NCBI RefSeq assembly: GCF_041058985.1
Contig: NZ_JBEHZE010000001.1
Location: 744,001 to 808,000 of the forward strand
Direction of reading: 5' to 3'
Origin: Hyphococcus lacteus
Lineage (GTDB): Bacteria; Pseudomonadota; Alphaproteobacteria; Caulobacterales; Parvularculaceae
Length of the DNA: 64,000 bases
A program made the position numbers and the translations under genes. The notes below the pieces were generated by a model. The model was not told the origin of the DNA and did no database searches. It saw only the letters and a program-made list of their open reading frames with translations. Shown here piece by piece: positions 16,871-26,377 of the stretch (its first letter is position 1; every line of letters starts with the position of its first letter).

Positions 16871-17404
16871 ATGACAGAAAAGAAAAACAGTTTCGGCCGC
16901 GAAGAACTACTTGAGTGCGGCTATCACGGCCTACGTGGAAAAGGCTCAGCACAGCTGCCGGTGCCACCCATGTTGATGTTTGACCGCATCACAGAAATTA
17001 CCAGCGATGGCGGCGAATATGGCAAAGGCCGGGTGGTTGCAGAACTCGATGTGAATCCCGATCTATGGTTCTTCGATTGCCACTTTCCTGGCGATCCTGT
17101 GATGCCTGGTTGCCTTGGCCTTGATGCTTTGTGGCAGCTTGTCGGGTTTTTCCTGACATGGTCTGGCCACCCCGGTTCTGGCCGTGCGCTGGGTGCAAAA
17201 GATGTGAAATTTTCGGGCATGGTTGTGCCAAGCGCCAAGCTCGTTACTTATGAATTAGACATTCGCCGAATGATGGGGCGCCCGCTAATTCTGGGCATCG
17301 CTAATGGTGTAATGAAAGTTGACGGACGCCAGATTTATTCGGCAAACGATTTACGGGTTGGGTTGTTCTCCGAAGAACAGTTAGCCGCTGGCCTGTCACT
17401 TTAA
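16871..17404 (+). CDS. fabA: 3-hydroxydecanoyl-ACP dehydratase/isomerase
   Basis: Introduces the cis double bond of bacterial unsaturated fatty acids by dehydrating 3-hydroxydecanoyl-ACP and isomerising trans-2 to cis-3. The hot-dog-fold active site is present: FDCHFPGDPVMPGCLGLDA with His71 and Asp85. The 177-residue length is standard. It begins the fabA-fabB-membrane protein-fabI cluster. A nested hairpin structure lies directly upstream. Confidence 0.96.
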   Translation: MTEKKNSFGREELLECGYHGLRGKGSAQLPVPPMLMFDRITEITSDGGEYGKGRVVAELDVNPDLWFFDCHFPGDPVMPGCLGLDALWQLVGFFLTWSGHPGSGRALGAKDVKFSGMVVPSAKLVTYELDIRRMMGRPLILGIANGVMKVDGRQIYSANDLRVGLFSEEQLAAGLSL

Positions 17405-17443
17405 GATATCCCCTTTTCTTCGGGCGAACACGAAAGGATTTTT

Positions 17444-18658
17444 ATGCGACGCGTCGTGATCACTGGCATGGGAGTCGTTTCTTCGATTGGCGACAATGTA
17501 GAAGACGTAAAACAAGGCCTTTACGAAGGTCGCTCTGGCATTGCGCGCGATGAAAGCTTTGCCGAGCATGGTTTTAAGTGTCAGGTGTCGGCCCGCCCGA
17601 AGTTAAACGTCGAAGAAATTCTTGATCGCAGAACCCGCCGTTTCATGGGCGAGGGCGCTGCGTGGAATTACCTTACGATGCGTGAAGCGATTGAAGATTC
17701 GGGCCTTACCGAAGATCAAATCAGCCACCCAAGAACCGGCATTGTTATGGGTTCTGGCGGCCCTTCAACCAAAGCAATTGTCGAGGCTGCGGACATTACC
17801 CGTAAAAATAACAGCACCAAACGCATCGGCCCAACAGTCGTTCCGAAAGCGATGGCGTCAACCAATTCGGCGACGCTTGCGGTTCCGTTCAAAATTCTTG
17901 GCGTGAACTATTCGATTTCATCCGCATGTGCGACCTCAGTTCATTGTGTCGGTGCAGCCGCCGAACAGATCATGTGGGGCAAGCAGGACATTGTTTTTGC
18001 TGGTGGCGGCGAAGAACTCGATTGGACCTTAGCCAATATCTTTGACGCTATGGGTGCCATGTCGAACAATTTTAACGACACCCCATCCGTTGCAAGTCGT
18101 GCCTACGACAAAGACCGGGATGGTTTTGTTATCTCCGGTGGTGCCGCGACGGTCGTGCTTGAAGAGTATGAACACGCAAAAGCGCGCGGCGCGACGATCT
18201 ATGGCGAGATCGTTGGTTATTTCGCTAATTCTGATGGCTATGACATGGTTCAGCTTTCTGGCGAAGGCGCAGTGCGTTGCATGCGCGGCGCCCTAGAGAC
18301 CACGAAACAGCCGATTGATTATCTCAACCCGCATGGCACATCGACACCCGTCGGGGACCAAAAGGAAACCCAAGCGATCCGCGAAGTTTTTGGTGATGCG
18401 ATTCCGCCATTCTCGTCGACCAAATCGCTGACGGGTCATTCGCTTGGTGCTGTTGGCGCACAAGAGTTGGTTTATGGCTTGATCATGATGCGCGACAAAT
18501 TCCTGACCGCATCTGCCCATATCGAAAATCTGGACCCAGAATTCGCCGACCTGCCGATCATTCGCGAGCGTGTCGACAACGCCAAGATTGATTGCTTCTT
18601 GACCAATAGCTTCGGCTTTGGCGGCACCAACGGCTCACTCGTCGTTGCAAGGGTCTAG
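17444..18658 (+). CDS. fabB: Beta-ketoacyl-ACP synthase I
   Basis: Elongates the cis-3-decenoyl product of FabA and so commits it to unsaturated fatty acids. The thiolase-fold triad is visible: Cys162 in SSACATSVH, His in NPHGTSTPVGD and His in KSLTGHSLGA. The C-terminal SFGFGGTNGS is typical. The AAGGA site before the ATG is well placed. At 404 residues it matches FabB and is coordinated with fabA 39 bp upstream. Confidence 0.96.
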   Translation: MRRVVITGMGVVSSIGDNVEDVKQGLYEGRSGIARDESFAEHGFKCQVSARPKLNVEEILDRRTRRFMGEGAAWNYLTMREAIEDSGLTEDQISHPRTGIVMGSGGPSTKAIVEAADITRKNNSTKRIGPTVVPKAMASTNSATLAVPFKILGVNYSISSACATSVHCVGAAAEQIMWGKQDIVFAGGGEELDWTLANIFDAMGAMSNNFNDTPSVASRAYDKDRDGFVISGGAATVVLEEYEHAKARGATIYGEIVGYFANSDGYDMVQLSGEGAVRCMRGALETTKQPIDYLNPHGTSTPVGDQKETQAIREVFGDAIPPFSSTKSLTGHSLGAVGAQELVYGLIMMRDKFLTASAHIENLDPEFADLPIIRERVDNAKIDCFLTNSFGFGGTNGSLVVARV

Positions 18659-18661
18659 ACA

Positions 18662-18859
18662 ATGAGCCAACCGGTCATCATGGCCGCAATCGTCGCAACA
18701 ATTATCGCGACGGTCGGTCTATGGTGGTTCAGATTAATTCTACCGGTTGTTCGAAAACAGCCAAAAACTACGCGTATGGGCGTTTACGCATTGGTCTGGC
18801 TCGCCTATTTCATTTTGACAATGATGGTTATTGGACGCAACGCGGCCGGCGCGGCATAA
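18662..18859 (+). CDS. Small two-helix membrane protein within the fab cluster
   Basis: A 65-residue frame starts three bases after the fabB stop. It has two hydrophobic helices (about 5-27 and 42-59) joined by a basic loop, VVRKQPKTTRMG. An AAGGG-like sequence overlaps the fabB end. Position between fabB and fabI and the membrane profile favour a real gene. No family is recognised. Confidence 0.55.
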   Translation: MSQPVIMAAIVATIIATVGLWWFRLILPVVRKQPKTTRMGVYALVWLAYFILTMMVIGRNAAGAA

Positions 18860-18916
18860 CCCGACGGCGCGATATGTCCGGCAATGCGGCGGTAGGCCCA
18901 AAAAGGAAATAAAATT

Positions 18917-19738
18917 ATGAGCGGCGACATTTCATTCCCCCAAGGCGATCTGATGAAGGGCAAACGCGGCTTGATCATGGGCGTCGCAAACAAAAATTCG
19001 ATTGCCTGGTATATTGCGCAGCAGCTCAAAGCCCAAGGTGCGGAACTTGCCTTTACTTATGCCAATGAAGCGCTTGAACGTCGGGTTCGACCACTCGCCG
19101 AAAGCGTTGATGCGGAACTCATTCTTGAATGTGATGTGCTGTCGGACGATTCGATGGATGCCGCTTTCAAAACCGTTTCTGACAAGTGGGGCGCGATTGA
19201 TTTCCTCGTCCACGCTATTGCCTTTACTGACAAAACCGCACTTGAAGGTTCGTTCGTAGAGAACACTACTCGCAAGATATTCAAAGACACAATGGATGTT
19301 TCTGCGTTCTCGTTCGTCGATTCAGCAAACCGTGCGTCAAAACTGATGAAACCCGGCGGCGCAATGATCACGCTGACCTATCTTGGGTCTGAGCGGACCG
19401 TGCCAAACTATAATGTTATGGGCGTTGCTAAAGCCGCGCTGGAAGCATCCACGCGTTATATCGCACGCGACCTAGGACCAAACGGCATTCGCGTGAACGC
19501 GATTTCTGCGGGCCCTATTAAAACGCTTGCTGCTGCGGGCATTTCATCCGGTCGTCACATGTTCTCATTCAATCGCGCCGCGAGCCCACTACGCGATGAC
19601 ACCGACCCGAAGGGCGTTGCGGGCGCAGCGCTTTATCTTTTGTCGGACCTTGGTGCATCATGCACCGGGGAAACTCATCATGTGGATGGTGGGTTCCATA
19701 TTGTTGGGATGCCAGACGAGGCCGCACTTAAAGGCTAA
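18917..19738 (+). CDS. fabI: Enoyl-ACP reductase I
   Basis: NADH-dependent reduction of trans-2-enoyl-ACP, the last step of each elongation cycle. The SDR-derived active site is Tyr155, Tyr165 and Lys172 (TYLGSERTVPNYNVMGVAK), with the spacing of E. coli FabI. GVANKNSIAW is the cofactor region. The start has a good AAAAGGAAAT site. At 273 residues it is normal. It closes the fab cluster and is followed by a strong terminator. Confidence 0.96.
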   Translation: MSGDISFPQGDLMKGKRGLIMGVANKNSIAWYIAQQLKAQGAELAFTYANEALERRVRPLAESVDAELILECDVLSDDSMDAAFKTVSDKWGAIDFLVHAIAFTDKTALEGSFVENTTRKIFKDTMDVSAFSFVDSANRASKLMKPGGAMITLTYLGSERTVPNYNVMGVAKAALEASTRYIARDLGPNGIRVNAISAGPIKTLAAAGISSGRHMFSFNRAASPLRDDTDPKGVAGAALYLLSDLGASCTGETHHVDGGFHIVGMPDEAALKG

Positions 19739-19758
19739 AATGAATTATATACCGAATG

Positions 19759-19785
19759 AAAAAGGGGCCATTAGGCCCCTTTTTT
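19759..19785. terminator. Bidirectional terminator between fabI and the desaturase
   Basis: The sequence AAAAAGGGGCC, a four-base ATTA loop, then GGCCCC and T6 lies between two convergent genes, so it can end transcripts on both strands. Confidence 0.92.
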
Positions 19786-19790
19786 GTGTC

Positions 19791-20897
19791 TTACTCCGCA
19801 GCGACAGGAATATTCGCTTTGCGATTTTCCAGTGCGGGGCCTGTTTGCCGTCCTTCAAAATCCGTCCAATGACGGTTCTCAAAATCGTATAATTTACACG
19901 CAGCCAAGATCCGCCAATAATCGCGCAGCGTAAATTGATAGGTCGTTACAGCCTCACCATACCGCTCTTTTAAAAGCTTGCTCGCGCGATCAAGGTTATA
20001 AATCGGAATTGTAGACATCGCGTGATGGGCTGTGTGTTCCATCACATTAAAATAAAGACCAAGCCATTTCAGTTCTTTGATCTCCATATGCACCGTGCCC
20101 TCAATGCATGAATTATAAAAAGACCAATCTTCGGCCTTATCAAACCAATGCGTATCTTCGTGGGCGTGATGCAAAAAGAAACTAAACGAGGCTAAAAAAT
20201 TCCACACCAACATCGGCAGGAACCAGCCGATGACGAATATCGCCAACAAGCTTCGTTCAGGATGCCACATCTTACCGAGCGTCAAAATCGCGGTGATGAT
20301 GAATGCCTGCCCCACCACGACAAAAACCGAATCCCAAAAATAGCGACGCCATTGGCCACGGGTTTCAGGGGCTATCGGTAAAATAATTTTGGGAATCCAA
20401 ATACTGATTGGGTAATTGAAAATCTGCCCCAGCAGACCCCGGTTATGTCGCTCTAAAAATCTTCGAAACGGGCTGGCCGCGCGATATTCAGTGACACTCA
20501 TCGGTGCCCAGACGTAATCGACACCTTTGTAATTGGTCTTACCGTGGTGAAAGCGGTTATGCCCTGTCTCCCACAGGCTGGCGGAATGACCAGACGGCAG
20601 AAAAGTAATCCGGCCCATAATTTGGTTCGCGCGCAAGTTTGGGAAATAGCATTTGTGAACACAATCATGGCCGATGATAAATAAAAGGCCGAGGCAAAAC
20701 CCGTTCACAACCGAAGCGGCAAAATTGACAAAAAATGGAAACGGACCAAGCGCACCATAGAGCGACCCAAAATATGCCGCAAAATGGATGACCGCTATAA
20801 TCGCACCTTTGTGCCAGGATGGTGTTTCAACCGACAAACGGTCTTCTTCGCTTAACCATTCATAAGGACGTCCGGTGAGGACTTGGCTTTCCGACAT
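19791..20897 (-). CDS. Membrane fatty acid desaturase
   Basis: An oxygen-dependent diiron desaturase of acyl lipids. The three histidine boxes are HDCVH (77-81), HNRFHH (113-118) and HTAHH near the C-terminus (about 288-292). Several hydrophobic segments and 368 residues fit the FA_desaturase family (delta-9/delta-12-like). It faces fabI across a shared terminator. With FabA-FabB the organism has both anaerobic and aerobic routes to unsaturated lipids; regiospecificity cannot be read from sequence. Confidence 0.88.
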   Translation of the reverse strand: MSESQVLTGRPYEWLSEEDRLSVETPSWHKGAIIAVIHFAAYFGSLYGALGPFPFFVNFAASVVNGFCLGLLFIIGHDCVHKCYFPNLRANQIMGRITFLPSGHSASLWETGHNRFHHGKTNYKGVDYVWAPMSVTEYRAASPFRRFLERHNRGLLGQIFNYPISIWIPKIILPIAPETRGQWRRYFWDSVFVVVGQAFIITAILTLGKMWHPERSLLAIFVIGWFLPMLVWNFLASFSFFLHHAHEDTHWFDKAEDWSFYNSCIEGTVHMEIKELKWLGLYFNVMEHTAHHAMSTIPIYNLDRASKLLKERYGEAVTTYQFTLRDYWRILAACKLYDFENRHWTDFEGRQTGPALENRKANIPVAAE

Positions 20898-20984
20898 GTC
20901 TCGCGCTTTCTAGCTTTCTCACTAGATTAGAGGCAAAGACAGCGCGATCAAGTGCAGCGTGCTGCTGCTCACCCTTTGCCCTGT

Positions 20985-22883
20985 TCAAGTGCCCTGCTTT
21001 TCCTTGATCCAATTATCGATTTTTTTCTCTAGCACGGACAATGGCATCGCGCCCGTCAACAATACCTCGTCATGGAACTCCCGGATATCAAAATCTGGCC
21101 CAAGCGCATCTTCTGCGCGCTGACGTAGTTCATTAATTTTCAGCATACCGAGTTTATAGGCCGTCGCCTGCCCCGGCCAGACAGAATAACGTTCGATTTC
21201 GCGGGTTACGGATGCCCGCGTATCACCGGTTACCCCTTGCATGTAATCAATGGCTTCTTCGCGGGACCATTGCTTGTGGTGAATACCCGTATCAGTCACA
21301 AGGCGCGCAGCACGAAAGAGTTCGGACTGTAAGCGCCCGAGGTCCCCGAGCGGATTATTGGCATAGAGTCCCATTTCCGCTGCCACTTGCTCTGAATAAA
21401 GCGCCCAACCTTCGGAAAATTCCGAATAGCCAAGCATGTTTCGAATTAGCGGCAACCCCGCAGCGCGCTCTAGTGATCGCTGAAAGTGGTGACCCGGCAC
21501 AGCCTCATGATAAGTCAGAGTATTGAGCGCATGCTTCGGCCAATCCGCTGTATTTTTAAGATTGATCCAAAAAATCCCGGGCCGAGAGCCATCAAGTGAC
21601 GGTGCGCTATAATATCCGCCTGAGGATGAATCCTGCTCGTAAACAGGTATGCGCCGCACCTCGACCGGTTGTGATGGCAGGGTATAAAACCAATCATCCA
21701 CACGCGTCATGATCTCAGATACTTGAGCGTTCAGGTCGGACAACAAATCCGCACGCCCTTCATCTGTATTCGGATAACGCATATTAGGACGCTCTCCAAT
21801 CGCGGTGAAGCGCTCAGCGACTGTACCGCTATTCAGGCCTTGTTCTTTTAGGATCGTATCCATCTGTTCATTGATGCGGGCCACTTCGGCCAAACCAAGT
21901 TCGTGCACATCCTCTGCCGTCATCCCGCCTGCGCCATAGGCCGCAAGCCGGTGCGCATAGAACGCAGCCCCTTCTTCGCCCATAGTCCAGATACCAGCGT
22001 CATCACCAGATTGGACCTTCAGCCCTTCAAGCGCCGCAGCCAAGCGGGCATAGGCCGGATAAACATTTGTCTCAACGGCATCTGCGACACGCGCGATCAT
22101 TGCATCGCGGTCGTCAGCACTAAGTCCCTCGATGTTCTCTGCTTTTGCTGCGAATGTCGTCGTCAAAGGGTTTTCAGCGGGCGCAACAGTCGTAAATACA
22201 CTGATGGTACGCAACGCCCCATCTAACGCAAAGCGTGGCGGCGTTACGCCAAGGGCCGCGTCCGAAGACACTGTTTCCACGGTCTCGTCAAATACGCGCC
22301 CAAACTCAGAAAGGCGTGAAATATAATCTTCCGCATCCTGTTCATTTTTTAAGGGATGTTGCGTCAACATAATGCGCGGTAAAATTACCTGAGGGCCAGC
22401 GCGTTGCGTCACCACATATGGTCCCGCTGAGGCAAAAGGTGTCGCACCACCAAAGGCAAATTGGTTGCGCCGAGCCCCGGTTTGATAGGCATCGCGGAGC
22501 ACGTCATAAGTAATCAAAGCTTGCCCTTCGAGGGTGGCGCGATCAATGCTCCGGATTTCTTGTAAAAACCGTTCGTTCATGGCTCGCGCAGATTCATTTG
22601 CAGCGAAACCATAATTACCGAGCCGGGCCTGAAATCCCTCGCCCGCGATTGCTTCGTCAACGCCAAGAATTGTCGCTAATTCTGGCGATGCCCGGAGTAT
22701 CTCTTTGGCGTGTCGATCCGCCATCTCCAACAACAACTCAGACGCCGTTTGAGTTTCGGCCTCTTCAACGACTTCGGTTGGGTTTTCTTGTGTTGCGGGG
22801 GCCGTTGCCTTTTCTCCGCATCCGGAAAGGCCAATCAGCGCCGCCAGGGCCACACTTGTAAGCACTCTTTGTCTTATCGCCAT
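20985..22883 (-). CDS. DUF885 metallopeptidase-like lipoprotein
   Basis: A 632-residue member of the DUF885 family, related to zinc carboxypeptidase-type enzymes. The family signature is TYHEAVPGHHFQ, with the HExxxxHH zinc-type motif, followed by FSEGWALYSE. The start at 22883 (MAIRQRVLTS) has GGGGAG upstream and gives a clear lipoprotein signal, GLSGC with Cys22; the frame extends further upstream without support. Its substrate is unknown. Confidence 0.85.
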   Translation of the reverse strand: MAIRQRVLTSVALAALIGLSGCGEKATAPATQENPTEVVEEAETQTASELLLEMADRHAKEILRASPELATILGVDEAIAGEGFQARLGNYGFAANESARAMNERFLQEIRSIDRATLEGQALITYDVLRDAYQTGARRNQFAFGGATPFASAGPYVVTQRAGPQVILPRIMLTQHPLKNEQDAEDYISRLSEFGRVFDETVETVSSDAALGVTPPRFALDGALRTISVFTTVAPAENPLTTTFAAKAENIEGLSADDRDAMIARVADAVETNVYPAYARLAAALEGLKVQSGDDAGIWTMGEEGAAFYAHRLAAYGAGGMTAEDVHELGLAEVARINEQMDTILKEQGLNSGTVAERFTAIGERPNMRYPNTDEGRADLLSDLNAQVSEIMTRVDDWFYTLPSQPVEVRRIPVYEQDSSSGGYYSAPSLDGSRPGIFWINLKNTADWPKHALNTLTYHEAVPGHHFQRSLERAAGLPLIRNMLGYSEFSEGWALYSEQVAAEMGLYANNPLGDLGRLQSELFRAARLVTDTGIHHKQWSREEAIDYMQGVTGDTRASVTREIERYSVWPGQATAYKLGMLKINELRQRAEDALGPDFDIREFHDEVLLTGAMPLSVLEKKIDNWIKEKQGT

Positions 22884-22980
22884 CGCAAAGGCTCCCCATT
22901 TTTTCTGTTGCGTGGATACAGAGCTTACCGCGCTTATGATTTCAGCCAACACTTATCCTGCATCGGAGTGTCGGAAAATA

Positions 22981-23017
22981 AAAAAGCGGCACCTGCTTAC
23001 CACAGATGCCGCTTTTT
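22981..23017 (-). terminator. Terminator of pnp
   Basis: An 11-bp inverted repeat (AAAAAGCGGCA and TGCCGCTTTTT) with a 15-nt loop lies 39 bp beyond the pnp stop. In the minus direction the stem ends in a T-run. Confidence 0.85.
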
Positions 23018-23055
23018 GCCGAATTCGAAAATGAATTCAATGGCTTAAATCAAGC

Positions 23056-25170
23056 CTACTCTTGCTCGATTTCTTTTCCTGTTTCCTGATCGACGATTTT
23101 CATCGACAGGCGGACCTTACCGCGATCATCAAAGCCGAGAAGTTTCACATAAACTTCATCGCCTTCTTTCACGACGTCGGTGGTTTTCTCTGGGCGCCCC
23201 TGAGAAAGCTGAGAGATATGCACAAGACCATCACGCGGGCCGAAGAAGTTGACGAATGCGCCAAAATCCATGGCTTTCACCACTTTGCCCTTGTAGATCT
23301 CGCCGACTTCAGGCTCAGCAACGATGGAGTGAATCCACTTATACGCAGCGTCGATTTGTGCCTTGTCGCTCGATGCGATTTTGATCAGACCTTCATCATC
23401 GATATTGATCTTGGCACCTGTTTCTTCAACGATCTGGCGGATCACTTTACCGCCCGTGCCGATCACTTCGCGAATTTTGTCTTTCGCGATCTGCATGGTT
23501 TCAATACGTGGCGCATAGTCGCCAAGATCAGAACGCGCAGAATCGAGCGCTTTGCCCATCTCGCCAAGAATATGCATGCGACCGTCTTTGGCTTGGCCAA
23601 GAGCGATATGCATGATTTCTTCCGTAATGCCCGCAATTTTGATGTCCATCTGAAGTGATGTCACACCCTGATCCGTACCAGCAACTTTGAAGTCCATGTC
23701 ACCAAGATGATCTTCATCACCAAGGATGTCAGAAAGAACGGCAAAGCGTTCACCTTCGAGGATCAAACCCATAGCAATACCAGCCACAGGGCGTTTAATC
23801 GGTACACCGCCATCCATCAACGCAAGTGATGCGCCACAGACACTCGCCATTGACGATGATCCGTTAGACTCGGTGATTTCAGATACAAGACGAATAACAT
23901 AAGGGAATTCTTCTTGTGACGGAATAACCGCTTTCATCGCGCGCCATGCGAGTTTTCCGTGCCCGATTTCGCGCCGTCCGGTAAAGCCCATACGGCCCAC
24001 TTCACCAACTGAATATGGTGGGAAGTTATAATGAAGCAAGAATTGCTCTTTATAGGTCCCCGCCAATGCGTCGATAAATTGTTCATCTTCGCCAGTGCCG
24101 AGCGTCGCAACCACAAGCGCCTGTGTTTCGCCGCGTGTAAACAACGACGAACCGTGCGTCCGCGGAAGAACACCTGCCTCGGCAACGATAGGACGGACAG
24201 TTTTCGTGTCTCGACCATCAATACGCTCACCCGTATCAAGAATGCCGCCACGAACAATGTCAGACTCGATCTGCTTGAAAAGACCACCTACAACACTTTT
24301 TGAAAGTGCATTTTCATCTTCGTCATCACAGAATGCGTCGATTGCTTTGTTTTTTGCAGCGCCAATTTTTTCTTGGCGGACTTGCTTAACCTGCTCTTTA
24401 TACGCAGCTTTTACATCATCCTCGACAAGCGCACGTACTTTGCCCGCATGTTCTGAATGGTCTGGTGCTGTAAAGTCCCATGGGTCTTTTGCACATTCTT
24501 CAGCAAAGTCGATGATCAGATCAATCGCTTGCTTCGCAGCGTCATGACCAAACTTCACCGCACCGAGCATGACATCTTCAGAAAGCTCTTTTGCTTCTGA
24601 TTCAACCATCATCACTGCGTCATTCGTACCGGCCATGACAAGATCAAGTTGCGTATCAGCCATCTCGTCGATGGTTGGGTTCAACACATAGCCGCCATTG
24701 GTATAACCTACGCGAGACGCCGCGATTGGCCCCATGAATGGCACGCCGGAAACCGTCAGCGCTGCTGAAGCGGCGATCATCGCAATGATATCCGGGTCAT
24801 TCTCAAGGTCGTGGCTCAATACCTGAGCAACAACCAAAACTTCATTCTTGAAGCCTTTAGCAAACAACGGGCGGATCGGACGGTCGATCAAGCGCGATGT
24901 CAATGTCTCTTTTTCTGTTGGGCGGGCTTCACGTTTGAAGTAGCCACCCGGTACGCGGCCAGCCGCGTAGTATTTTTCCTGGTAGTGAACGGTCAGCGGA
25001 AAGAAATCGAAATTCGGGTTCGCTTCTTTAGCGGCTGTTACTGCACAGAGAACGGAAGTGTCACCATAAGTGGCGAGCACCGCGCCATCGGCCTGGCGCG
25101 CAATACGCCCTGTTTCGAGGGTCAGCGTGCGACCGCCCCATTCGATTGATTTTTTCGTAATGTTAAACAT
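23056..25170 (-). CDS. pnp: Polyribonucleotide nucleotidyltransferase (PNPase)
   Basis: A phosphorolytic 3'-5' exoribonuclease central to mRNA decay. The two RNase PH domains (DFFPLTVHYQEKYYAAGRVPGGYFKREARP in the first, quoted in part; FTRGETQALVVATLG in the second), the KH domain (REVIGTGGKVIRQIVEETG) and the S1 domain (GEIYKGKVVKAMDFGAFVN) follow in normal order. The start MFNITKKSIEW (25170) gives 704 residues; the longer frame begins in the leader. The leader contains two hairpins. Confidence 0.97.
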   Translation of the reverse strand: MFNITKKSIEWGGRTLTLETGRIARQADGAVLATYGDTSVLCAVTAAKEANPNFDFFPLTVHYQEKYYAAGRVPGGYFKREARPTEKETLTSRLIDRPIRPLFAKGFKNEVLVVAQVLSHDLENDPDIIAMIAASAALTVSGVPFMGPIAASRVGYTNGGYVLNPTIDEMADTQLDLVMAGTNDAVMMVESEAKELSEDVMLGAVKFGHDAAKQAIDLIIDFAEECAKDPWDFTAPDHSEHAGKVRALVEDDVKAAYKEQVKQVRQEKIGAAKNKAIDAFCDDEDENALSKSVVGGLFKQIESDIVRGGILDTGERIDGRDTKTVRPIVAEAGVLPRTHGSSLFTRGETQALVVATLGTGEDEQFIDALAGTYKEQFLLHYNFPPYSVGEVGRMGFTGRREIGHGKLAWRAMKAVIPSQEEFPYVIRLVSEITESNGSSSMASVCGASLALMDGGVPIKRPVAGIAMGLILEGERFAVLSDILGDEDHLGDMDFKVAGTDQGVTSLQMDIKIAGITEEIMHIALGQAKDGRMHILGEMGKALDSARSDLGDYAPRIETMQIAKDKIREVIGTGGKVIRQIVEETGAKINIDDEGLIKIASSDKAQIDAAYKWIHSIVAEPEVGEIYKGKVVKAMDFGAFVNFFGPRDGLVHISQLSQGRPEKTTDVVKEGDEVYVKLLGFDDRGKVRLSMKIVDQETGKEIEQE

Positions 25171-25217
25171 GTTTTCTCTTCTTTCGTACTGCGCCATACG
25201 CGGATCGTAAGGCGCCC

Positions 25218-25263
25218 TTGCTATGAAACCCGGATAGCAAAGCGCCGCCCATAGAGGCGGCGC
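25218..25263 (-). promoter_or_regulatory. Two hairpins in the pnp leader
   Basis: Upstream of pnp, GCGCCGCC (25242-25249) pairs with GGCGGCGC (25256-25263) around a six-base loop. TTGCTAT (25218-25224) pairs with ATAGCAA (25234-25240). No T-run follows either stem. In E. coli a pnp leader stem is cut by RNase III for autoregulation; these hairpins are candidates for a comparable element. Confidence 0.45.
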
Positions 25264-25271
25264 AATCGAGC

Positions 25272-26033
25272 TTATCTGGGCTGCATTCGGATGGCCCCGT
25301 CTAGTCTAAAGACAGCACCGTTAATCATTGTATTTCGGCAAATCTCTAATGCGAGAGATGCATATTCGTCGGGGCGGCCAAGGCGCTTTGGAAACGGCAC
25401 CATTGCCGCCAATGCATCCTGAACCTTTTGGTCCATACCCGCCATCATCGGCGTCCAGAAAATTCCCGGTGCGATCGTGTTTACGCGGATGCCAATATTC
25501 ATCAAATCTCGCGCGACCGGCAATGTCATGCCCGCCACACCGGCCTTGGACGCGCCGTAAGCCGCTTGGCCAATCTGACCTTCAAACGCAGCAACAGAAG
25601 CCGTGTTCACGATTACGCCGCGCTCGCCATCATCCTGCGGGTCGTTCTTTTCCATCTCAGCGGAAACAAGACGAATGCAATTGAACGAACCAACCAGATT
25701 GACGTCGAGCACTTTTTTGAAGCTCTCAAGACGGTGAGGGCCATTTTTGCCGATGGTTTTCTCGCCTGTCGCAATCCCTGCGCAATTAATTAAAATTGAC
25801 GGCGTACCATGTGCGGCAACGGATTTCGCCAAAGCCTCAGTAACGCTGTCTTCGCTACTAACGTCTACGGAACAAAAAATTCCCCCAAGGTCCTTTGCGA
25901 GCGCTTCCCCTTTTTCGGCATTGAGGTCCCAAAGAGCGACCTTAACACCCACATCATTCAACGCTTCTGCAGTTGCAGCACCAAGCCCCGACGCGCCGCC
26001 GGTGATGATTGCTGACGTACCCTCAAGTTTCAT
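25272..26033 (-). CDS. SDR-family 3-hydroxyacyl-CoA dehydrogenase-like protein
   Basis: A short-chain dehydrogenase of 253 residues. The nucleotide motif is TGGASGLGAATAEAL, NCAG is followed by the catalytic Ser region NTASVAAFEG, and YGASKAGV holds Tyr and Lys. The pattern, including VNTIAPGIFWTPMM and the C-terminal NGAVFRLDGAIRM, matches the type-II 3-hydroxyacyl-CoA dehydrogenase group of beta-oxidation. It sits between rpsO and pnp, normally neighbours. It has a CGGAGC site before the ATG. Confidence 0.82.
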   Translation of the reverse strand: MKLEGTSAIITGGASGLGAATAEALNDVGVKVALWDLNAEKGEALAKDLGGIFCSVDVSSEDSVTEALAKSVAAHGTPSILINCAGIATGEKTIGKNGPHRLESFKKVLDVNLVGSFNCIRLVSAEMEKNDPQDDGERGVIVNTASVAAFEGQIGQAAYGASKAGVAGMTLPVARDLMNIGIRVNTIAPGIFWTPMMAGMDQKVQDALAAMVPFPKRLGRPDEYASLALEICRNTMINGAVFRLDGAIRMQPR

Positions 26034-26066
26034 AATTGCTCCGAATTATATTTGCCTGTCTGGGAT

Positions 26067-26089
26067 GGTGAGGCCGTTTAGACCTCACC
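26067..26089 (-). promoter_or_regulatory. Hairpin between rpsO and the SDR gene
   Basis: GGTGAGG and CCTCACC form a 7-bp stem with a 9-nt loop, 19 bp beyond the rpsO stop. There is no T-run, so it is more likely an RNA-stability or processing element than an efficient terminator. Confidence 0.45.
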
Positions 26090-26107
26090 GTCATGCGCCC
26101 AATAGCG

Positions 26108-26377
26108 TTAGCGACGAATGCCAAGGGCTTCGATCAGCGTTTGGTAACGGCTGTGATCGAGACGCTTTACATAATCGAGAAGACTACGGCGCTGAGAAAC
26201 CATTTTCAAAAGACCACGACGAGAGTGATTGTCTTTTTTGTGCTCTTTGAAATGCTCGGTCAGATTAGTGATACGCTCAGTCAGGATTGCAACCTGCACC
26301 TCTGGCGAGCCTGTATCGCCTGCTTTATTCGCAAATTTTTTGATAAGTTCGGCCTTACGGCCAGCCGTAATCGACAT
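26108..26377 (-). CDS. rpsO: 30S ribosomal protein S15
   Basis: The 89-residue primary 16S rRNA-binding protein of the platform. The sequence (SITAGRKAELIKKFA, TGSPEVQVAILTERI, HSRRGLLKMVSQRRSLL) is diagnostic. GGAGATGAATAC precedes the ATG. It normally follows truB directly; here a 468-bp gap and a peptidase gene lie between. Confidence 0.98.
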   Translation of the reverse strand: MSITAGRKAELIKKFANKAGDTGSPEVQVAILTERITNLTEHFKEHKKDNHSRRGLLKMVSQRRSLLDYVKRLDHSRYQTLIEALGIRR

